Origin: Adenophora triphylla var. japonica
Taxonomy: Eukaryota; Streptophyta; Magnoliopsida; Asterales; Campanulaceae
Assembly (NCBI GenBank): GCA_022495995.1
Contig: JAFEMH010001484.1
Location: forward strand, 186,001 to 250,000
Direction of reading: 5' to 3'
DNA length: 64,000 nt
Of the stretch, positions 56,527 to 64,000 are shown piece by piece. Each line of letters begins with the position of its first letter. The stretch's first letter is position 1. Both the position numbers and the translations under genes were made by a program. A model generated the notes under the pieces. The model was not told the origin of the DNA. It saw nothing but the letters and a program-made list of their open reading frames with translations, and searched no databases.

Positions 56527-57902
56527 TGTTGGTATTATGCCCTAGACTTATAACTATTTTGACTCATAATTAATACCATTATGTAATCGTTTTTACCATT
56601 TATAATAGAGAATGTTTATTTTGATTATTATATATTTTACATATTTATTATAATAATCTGTGTCCCTAGTTATTGTGAATAACTAGTATAAATTGGTAAT
56701 GAATAATCATAGAGATGATTATATGCATGGGAATGCACATTACGCTTGTGGGTACTTGTTAGAGAACAAGGTACTGGACTGACCCACCTATGAGATTTAT
56801 GTCATAGTCTATGGTCATATATGTCATAATTAAGTCTCATGGTAGTCGTGTCATTAGAATCCTTAGTATCTGAGGTTATCATCGTCTTCCATATGATGAA
56901 CGTCATGTTTGAAGTAGTCTAACACTACATTTAATAGAATAACAATAAGGGCTATGTTGGCATAACCGGATTCTTGTAGGAAAGAATGATAACTCAAGAT
57001 GAGATTTGTCCCTCATAAAGAGAGATGTCTGCTTGTGACCCTCGATGAATAGTTTTGATGAAATGTATGGCCATAGTCAAGGAATCAAGCTTTGATGTTA
57101 TATTTAATTGGGTGAATATAATGGTTTGCTAGAGACCACTTATATCTTGTAAGGATCGATGTTTCGACTCACTACCAACATAAATATAATTCCTATAGGA
57201 TCACACACAAAGAACGGATTGAAAAATGACTCAAAACTTAAAAAAGCAAGGGCCAAGGTGATCGGCACGACTCGTGCCTTCAATCAGCATTAGTGAATTC
57301 CTGAGCACGACTCTTGCCACGACTTGAAAAAGGAAGGAATGAGTCGTGCCCATAGGGACGACTCGTGCCGTCTTTGCTGGAACGTCTGATTTTAGCTTGG
57401 ATTAGGATTTTTCATCCTAAAAATTAGGAATATTTATAAAATATAAATAGACCCTTTGTCCTCAGCCAACACACACGAAAATTAGGGCTTGTGAAACACT
57501 AATTCATTGATATTGATTACGAATCAAATATCAAAACATCATTCTATATTAGACATAGATTGTTGAAAAGAGTTTCAACAATAGATGATCATCTAGCAAT
57601 CCAACAAGATATTGATCTTGGTTCGTTCGCGTATGGATTATCAATAGAGGATGATTGTTTTATCACCTAAAACTTGAAGACCTACCATTATTGATTCATC
57701 ACAAGGAAGAACAAGGAGAAGATCAAAGTTTCGTCTACGATTCAAACTGGATTACGAATACGTATACGAAAGACAAAAGCGCAACAAAAGTTAGTAAATC
57801 TATATTCATAATTCTAATCTATTCATATTAGACGGATTCATGGCTAGGATTTTGTGATTAATGCTAAGTCTTCCGCTGCGCAAGTTACCCAAAAACCCTA
57901 CA
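56527..57902 (+). mobile_element. Solo copia LTR (1376 bp), exact 5-bp target duplication
   Basis: Starts TGTTGGTATTATGCCCTAGA and ends CCCTACA. GTTTG lies directly before (56522-56526) and after (57903-57907). It matches the LTR at 4516-5950 in reverse, for instance the GTACTTGTTAGAGAACAAGG block at 56752. TATA box TATAAATA at 57442-57449; near-palindromes GGCACGACTCGTGCC and variants at 57264-57278, 57304, 57341 and 57356. No internal region, so it is a recombination product. Confidence 0.92.
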
Positions 57903-57949
57903 GTTTGTTCATATATATATGTTTTTATTTGATTTTAAAATGCGATTTT

Positions 57950-58376
57950 TTTGTTGAAACATACGAATAACAACTTCAATGATCATGGGAATTTGGATAA
58001 CAATGTATTGACTTCAAATGACAACCATAAAGCTCGATATATTTGGGCATGACATGAGGTTACAAGTCCGCTTTCATTTCGGTGTGGTGCCTCCTTGCCA
58101 AATAAATTAACTCTGATGATATTGTTGAGATTAGCCAAGAGTTACTTTATGTGGGTTCATTATATAGGTAGAATTCAATATGATTATAGGTTGCTTGAGT
58201 CATTGATTGAGAGATGGCGTCCGGAGATCAATTTATTTCACCTCCCGGTTGGTGAGATTATCGTTACCTTATCGGCATTCATTTCGGGTTGTCGATTGAT
58301 GGGGACGCTATTACTGATGCTGACATCCCGTCGGTTCCAGATTGACAGATATTATGTCGGGAGCTTTACTTTCTAG
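57950..58376 (+). pseudogene. Plant mobile domain (MAIN-like) relic
   Basis: The frame gives LLESLIERWRPEINLFHLPV and GEIIVTLS, then after a frameshift GLSIDGDAITDADIPSVPD. These match the plant mobile domain (PMD) start found in MAIN-like proteins and some transposons. It is short and broken. The solo LTR lies just upstream. Confidence 0.7.
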
Positions 58377-59079
58377 CACGTCGAAGGTTGAGATTAAGGA
58401 AAAAACGTGACACCAAAACATTCATATCCCAATAGTATTCATGATGGATTGGTTCAAATGAACGTTTTAACCTGATGTGTCGTACATTTCTCATTATTAT
58501 AATAAATTATTTTTAATTTATGAAAAATAATTTCAGGGTCTAAATTAAAATATTGAAATATTAAGAAATGTATGAAGAGAATAAATAAAGATAGACAAGG
58601 AAAAGAGAAAAAATAAATAAGCAAGTCGGTTAGGAGGTGTATTGTTTGTTTTGTGGATGGATTTGTTGAGGGCCGCTCGTTTAATATTAAAATGACAGTA
58701 AGAAGAGGTGTGGACGGACGCTTCCTGCAGAGCAGTGTTTGCAAGGGTTTCTTGACCACCCGGCCAGCCAGCCAGCCAGCATATCAGCCTCATGAAATTT
58801 GGATTCTTCCATTTTTTTAAAAGGGTAGCTCAATTTCCCATGCATTTCTTCACATGCTGCACTTGCACGCCCAGACCCCTGCCCGCTAATCGTCTTTTTC
58901 TGCTTTATACTGTTTATTTCAAACCATAAACATCAACTTGCTGGTTAGACTTCATATAATCTAATATGATCTGATGCTGCTGCAACAAAGTTGAGTTGAA
59001 TATCAGCTTTTTTTTTATTAATATACGAGGTAAAAATGTTTCTTTTTATGAAAATGACAATTAATAAATTTGAACTGGA
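58377..59079. other. No gene recognised
   Basis: AT-rich. A short CAGC repeat lies at about 58762-58782. Confidence 0.5.
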
Positions 59080-60845
59080 TCTGTTTTTCTTAAAGATTTA
59101 AGAAAAATGTGTTTTTGAATTGGATCTGATCGCGCAGGAAAGCGTGTTGGGCTCAGTTCTTGGGTCCAGCGAATGATTGAGCTAGCTTTGTGATCTGCAC
59201 ACCACAAGAAATAACAGTGAAACTGCGCCGGGGGTCTTCCGGCAAGCCCCTCCGGCGTGAGAGTAAGATGATGGACTGAGAAAATGGAAAAATGGTATGG
59301 AGAGTGCAGGAGTACGTAAATATGCAGTAAAGCATTACCTGTGTCCATGATGTTATTCTCTTATTTATAGTGGGAGTAGTGGTATTAGGGTTTTTACCAA
59401 AGCCGTTGGATTGGATGGTTACCAACCGTTGGATCAGCTCCATCTCCCAGGCGTACACGTGTCAAGCTGGGACTGGTCCGTCTATGTAAGGACACTGCAA
59501 CATCTGACACTGATAAGCAGCTTGCCTTATAAGGGAAAGTCAACCTGCACGCCTTTTGGAGTTATTACTGGTTGCATGATTGCACGTGTAACAAGGCACT
59601 GTAGTAGGTCTGACATTATCCCAAATTAGCTAATTAATCAAGCTTGCTGAAGAAGCTTAATAGAAGGGACGACCTGGAGCTGTATGTCCAATTAGGTCGT
59701 CTCTTTGAGAGGGGACTCGACGAGTGAACGGTACTTGAGAATTGGTCGTCCAATCAACGACGCTCATTGATGAAGAGGTAAGTTTGGCGCGGCTGGAAGG
59801 CTCGTCGTTAGGTGGGCCGTGGCTCATTGGCGACGGCCTCTTCATGGCGTATCGACGAGCTAAGGTCCAAACCTTTGCTCAAAGGAGTATTGACTCGTCT
59901 TTTGGATGGGCTTGGTCGCTCAGTGGCGACGACCGCCATCCGTTGTAAAACGGTCCCTTACCCCGATCTTGATCTGGTTCTTCGTAGTTGGTCCTTTGGT
60001 GGGCCCGTTGGGCCCCTTGGCTCGTAGTACAATATTGGGCTCGGCCCATCACATATTATTCCGTTCAGGATCTATTACATTTTTGAAATAACTTGCCCTT
60101 ATTTTAAAAGTGTGATGATATTTTTGTAAGTAACTGAAATTTTCGACGCGCTGTCAGCATCGATTACAAGGAGTGTCATGCACTCACAAACAATACTGGG
60201 GCATTAAATTGGCATATACAATTTAGTAATAAGGAGTAAAATCATTAGTAAAAAGGAATGGCAGTCCAGATACTTGACATTCAAAACACTAACACTAGGA
60301 TTTAATGATACAATCAACATTAGTTATAAAGAGTGCAGTTTATTTACTTGACACTAAAAAACACTAACACTGACATTAAAATGATACAACTAGCATTAGT
60401 TAAAAGAAGTGTCCGTATAAGTGTTTTACTACTAGTGATTGTGTTATGATGCGTACCTGTCAAAACTGTCATAATTTTTTGCTCGATATGAACTACGTAA
60501 TGCACAATATATCAAATCGAATAAAATTTTGATACCTACAAAGGTCACTGCCCTCAGGCCTGCACTACATGGTTTAAAAATCCAAAAACAACTCATTTAG
60601 GCTTTCAAATGGGCATTTGAAATTTTTTGTAAATTTTTTTAGCGTTATAGAGCACGTGTTTTGATAAGTGTCAACATATGTTTTAAAGAGTGTCACCAAT
60701 TGTATGAAAGAATGCCGGCACCAGAGACAATAACTACTGATTTTCAGTTATTTATCGATTCAGACATGATTTAGAAATAGTTCAACCGGTTTAGAAACAC
60801 ATTTTTTCGTAAGTTATGAAAAAACGGGATTTTTCAAAAAAAATG
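59080..60845. mobile_element. Possible fourth copy of the TIR/minisatellite family, split by an insertion
   Basis: Left arm CTTAAAGATTTAAGAAAAATG then TGTTTTT (59090-59117) and right arm CGTAAGTTATGAAAAAACGG near 60800 resemble the TIRs of 22914 and 23494. Units like ACACTAACACTGACATTAAA occur at 60285-60420. The insert at 59120-60079 splits it. Weak but consistent. Confidence 0.4.
59120..60079 (-). mobile_element. Probable solo LTR or LTR-like insert (960 bp)
   Basis: Flanked by TTTTTGAA at 59112-59119 and 60080-60087. On the minus strand it starts TGTAATAGATCC; a TATA box (ACTATAAATAAG) lies near 59358-59369, with repeated GACGACC/GGTCGTC words upstream (59667-59935) and a GC-rich hairpin zone (GCCGGGGG.. 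near 59227) downstream. An 8-bp duplication is long for an LTR element, so the class is uncertain. Confidence 0.5.
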
Positions 60846-61172
60846 TGCAAGCCAGGAGGCGAAGTTACTATTTTCGTTAGTTGGGTTGACAATTTTATTA
60901 TTGGACTAAAGGCTAAAGTTTTAAAGATCAAAAACAAGATTTCCTACTCTCTATATGTCTGAAATAAATATCCAAAAAAATTGAACTTTCCTCTTGTTCA
61001 ATCAATAGTATATATAAATTTTTTTAATTTTTTTTTTTTTGGATAGAGGGAAGTTATTTTAAAAAAAAAAACGTTTCTTATAAAAATTGGTGTTTAAAAA
61101 TATATTTCAGCCAATTTGTTATTTTTTTAGATAGCATGTCCAACATATTCCTAATTTATGCGGTAGTAAAGT
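60846..61172. other. No gene recognised
   Basis: AT-rich sequence with T-runs; nothing supported. Confidence 0.4.
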
Positions 61173-61690
61173 TAGGGCCGTAAACGAGTCGAGTTGGTCA
61201 AGTTTTTCATGTTCCATCGAGTTCGTTTACAAGTTATCAAGTTCAAGATTTTTTCAAATTCGAGTTCAATCTGACTTAGTGGTCCGAACTCGAGTAGAAT
61301 CGAGTTTTGAGTTGATAACTAGCAGCTCGATCCGACAGAACTCTAAGGACCCTAACTCGAGCTTTTGTCGTTTTTCTTGAAAAGTATGAAAATTGAGCTT
61401 ATCGAGTCAAGATCGAGTGTGAGCATATCTTCAACAATGAAAATTTTGAGTCCTTAATGAGCTAATTGAGTCTAACTCAAAAAAAATAATTGATGGTATC
61501 AAACAAAAAATTGAGTTTTTTTGCGAGTTTTTCAAATCGAGCTCGAAACTAGTTCATTGCAAATGAGACTTATTGAACACACGAGTCGAGCACGCTCGAC
61601 TCAAAATTAAACAAGATTTAAATTATGTTCGGATCGAGCCAGAACTCGAGCTCATTCAAATTCGATTTTTTCAAGCCGATATCTCTAACC
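61173..61690. other. Low-complexity GAGTCGAG/GAGTTCGAG block
   Basis: Starts TAGGGCCGTAAACGAGTCGA and is built of CGAG, GAGTT and CTCGA words, like hAT-type MITEs with low-complexity bodies. A matching inverted end and 8-bp duplication were not found. Confidence 0.35.
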
Positions 61691-61860
61691 GAGCTTGATC
61701 AGCAAGCGACGAAATAATAATAATAATAAATCATCGTTGAGACCATAATGACTGGGCTTAATGATTGAATCATCTACTTTAATTCTCATCTCATATCTTG
61801 TTTTAGTTTTAGTTTTTAGATTTGATACTTTGTTACAAGCATTTTGACAAAGCACCCTTA

Positions 61861-62059
61861 GGCTCCGTTTGTTTGGGGGAAAATATTTTTTGGAAAACAT
61901 TTTCTCCATTTTTTGGTGTTTGTTTCACACCGAAAAATTGAGAAAATGTTTTACGCTAAACATGTTTATCTCATTTTTCGGAAAATATTTTCATTTTTCG
62001 AAAAACATTTTGCAGAAAATCATTTTCCGAAAAATATTTTACGCTAAACAAACGGAGCC
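61861..62059. mobile_element. Harbinger-like MITE (199 bp), GGCTCCGTTTGTTT family
   Basis: GGCTCCGTTTGTTT at the left and AAACAAACGGAGCC at the right are exact inverse ends flanked by TTA. Body is TTTTCGGAAAA-type words like the 24972-26115 element. Confidence 0.85.
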
Positions 62060-62318
62060 TTAAATTTAAGTTGAGTTTGAGAGAAGAAAACACCAGAATT
62101 TTAGGAATCACTCTTTGTACTACAAGTCTGCAAGTCCTCTCCTCCTCCTCTTTTCAAAAACTGTCAATTTTAGGAATCACTCTTTGTGTTGACGTAGGTG
62201 TTGAAAAGTTAAATGTGGGAATCATATGCATATGATATGGGGTCAGATCAGAAGAATAACTAAATACCAAAGAATAAAGATTTGGCTACTTTCTCCTCTC
62301 CCCCCGAAGTGATTCGGT

Positions 62319-63509
62319 TAGGGGTGTAAATGGTTCGATTTGGAGGAATTTAGAGATCAAATCGCTACTAATCGATTTGGAGAAATCCCAAACCAAATCA
62401 AATCGTAGAAATTTTCAAACCGAACTGAACCGAACCACCTCGGTTTGATTCGGTTCGATCTCAAACCGCGGTTTAAAAAACGGTTCAAACTGTGGTTCAA
62501 ACCGCGGTTCAAACCCCAAATCGTGGAAAATTTAGACATTCAAAATCTGGGATCTTGAATTGTGTCATGAAAACTGAATAAATGAAGTCAATTATGATGA
62601 AGGGAGTGTATAGTTAAACAAAAAAGGGAATCAAGGAGAACAGATCTGAAAATTAGACATTCATTCTGGCTTTAACATAAAATAATAACTATCTGAAGTA
62701 AGCAGGAAAAAAAAAACTCAGGCTTGCATTGTCAAAGGAAGGAGATAATAACCTTGTTAGTACGTTCAAGGACATCGGTTTTGGCTTTAGAACGCCAAGA
62801 GCGAGACCACCGAACGAGCTTCTTCCAGGCAATCTGACCACTCTGCTACGGTCTTTCGTTCGCTCCAGTGAGAATTTAGGTTTTATCAGTAGTGGCGGAG
62901 ACGGCAGCGATGGCGCCGGTGGTACGATTGGTTCGACCGTCGAAGCGGTTGGAAAAACGCTTGAGGTGTTGGAGTGAGGAGATGGGACAATTAGAGGTGG
63001 AAATTTGGGTTTTGGGGAGAGATTATGTGCTACGATTAATAATCTTAAACTTGAGTTTTGGTTTCGTTGGGATTTGGAGGAGAAGATTGAGCTTGAAAAC
63101 GGCAATGGCGGTGGCTTTGAGAGAAGAGAGAGAAATGGAAATGAAAATAATGAGGAGAGGCTGGGTGAGATGCTCTACTCAACTAGGGGTTACACAAAAT
63201 CAAAGGTGGAGATCAAATGTAAACTTAGAATGGATGGCTATAATTTCGGTTTGGGGTGGTTTCATGGTTCGGTTTCGCGGTTCCAAACCGCGATTCGGTT
63301 TCGCGGTTCCAAACCGCGGTTCGGTCTGAATAGTTCGGTTCGGTTTGGTTTAGTTTCGGGGTGTCAGACCGTGAGCTGAACCGAACCGCATGATTTATTG
63401 ATTTTCTAAACCGAGCTGAACCGTTTGTGACAGAAAACCGAACCAAACCACGTGGTTTGGTTCGGTTCGATTTCGAACCACGGTTCAAACCAAACCGCTG
63501 ACAGCCCTA
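62319..63509. mobile_element. hAT-like element (1191 bp) with exact 8-bp duplication and unique interior
   Basis: Left end TAGGGGTGTAAATGGTT, right end AACCGCTGACAGCCCTA (reversed reading gives TAGGGCTGTCAGCGGTT). GATTCGGT lies at 62311-62318 and again at 63510-63517. Both ends are rich in AACCG/CGGTT words; the middle (about 62690-63180) is not repetitive. No transposase. Confidence 0.85.
62690..63180 (-). pseudogene. Non-repetitive interior of the hAT-like element, maybe captured gene exon
   Basis: On the minus strand 62689-63105 is open for 138 aa, Ser/Pro-rich at first and then basic (ERTKDRSRVVRLPGRSSFGG). It could be read on to an ACAAG|GTTATT donor-like site near 62758. The product was not recognised. 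Balanced GC and a codon-like texture differ from the flanking AACCG repeats. Confidence 0.35.
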
Positions 63510-63517
63510 GATTCGGT

Positions 63518-64000
63518 ACAAGAGAGATAGCACAACCAACAAAGATCGAGAACAATAATCTCGATCTAAAGCAAAATATCAAAACAGCCCAACAATACTA
63601 TTCAGAAACTCTGCAGCCAACTTGAATCAGAATATCACCTTACTGGAGACCTGAAAACTCGATCGAAATGATTGGGATCGAAGCTCTGTCTCTTACAAGA
63701 ATTCTGGAAGAAAAACCAGTTCCATCGGATGGCTAACGAACTCGGAATCACGAACAAAAGATTGTTGCGTTGAGAAGAACTTCTACTCGGGAAATATGCT
63801 GTTTTGTTCTGCACCTGCTCTGTTCCTCTCCGTACCAGCAAAAAAAAAATCTCACAGTAATTCACCTATTAAAACCCTAATAGACTAAAAAAAGAGATAA
63901 TTTTTTTAGGTTTTATGTTATTTAAAAAACATAAAAAAAACGTTAATTTTTCTCTAACTTAGGAAATGTTGGAAAAATTGGGTGTATTTAAAAAATAGCT
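63518..64000. other. No gene recognised
   Basis: Moderate GC to about 63840, then AT-rich. The last 100 bp (AACATAAAAAAAACGTTAAT then CTAACTTAGGAAA) resemble the left TIR of the 22914 family, but the window ends. Confidence 0.35.

Noticed and set aside
63225..63488. 87-aa Arg/Asn/Thr-rich frame
   Set aside because: Translation of the AACCG-rich end of the hAT-like element.

Overview
The window is nuclear DNA of a dicot-type flowering plant. Genes are sparse and intron-bearing, intergenic DNA is AT-rich, and plant-specific repeats are dense (Stowaway, Tourist/Harbinger, hAT, MULE and Helitron relics, copia, Athila-like and Tat/Ogre-like LTR elements). Species cannot be fixed from the sequence alone. 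No rRNA gene, convincing tRNA gene or CRISPR array was seen.

Layout. 1-5950: 5' part of a decayed Ty1/copia element (minus strand) with its 5' LTR and tRNA-Met type primer site. 6.6-12.5 kb: a patchwork of small DNA elements (hAT-like, Stowaway, Harbinger, mini-Helitrons). 13.4-13.9 kb: a three-exon gene for a PSY-type sulfated peptide precursor. 15.1-17.1 kb: retroelement debris with a GC-rich minisatellite. 18-24 kb: an intronless MCTP (four C2 domains plus membrane domain) gene, flanked on both sides by an unusual family of terminal-inverted-repeat elements whose interior is minisatellite. 24.5-26.1 kb: a Stowaway and a Harbinger-like element carrying about 580 bp of TAA repeat. 27.4-29.6 kb: a solo LTR with exact target duplication. 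29.9-33.0 kb: a Tat/Ogre-like LTR invaded by a Helitron that lies between 195-bp direct repeats. 33.7-38.5 kb: a four-exon GT14 glycosyltransferase gene. 38.7-55.2 kb: a DnaJ-type zinc-finger (probably plastid) gene on the minus strand, whose first intron is about 14.6 kb and contains a LINE relic, MITEs, a MULE-like element and a complete 7.2-kb gag-protease-only LTR element. 56.5-57.9 kb: a solo copia LTR with exact 5-bp duplication. 58 kb: a plant-mobile-domain relic. 59-64 kb: further LTR, hAT and Harbinger pieces, including a 1.2-kb hAT-like element with a non-repetitive interior that may be captured gene sequence.

Four host genes are supported: PSY-like peptide (secreted signal), MCTP (ER-plasma membrane/plasmodesmata tether type), GT14 (Golgi glycosylation) and a DnaJ-type zinc-finger protein (plastid folding or assembly helper by family). 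They are not a functional cluster; they are ordinary plant genes separated by transposons. The most unusual features are: (i) several unrelated LTR families each carry their own cluster of short GC-rich near-palindromes just upstream of a TATA-like box; (ii) the TIR/minisatellite element family; (iii) the Helitron between direct repeats. Exon joins and element borders were read by eye from splice consensus, reading frame and terminal motifs; no alignment was run.
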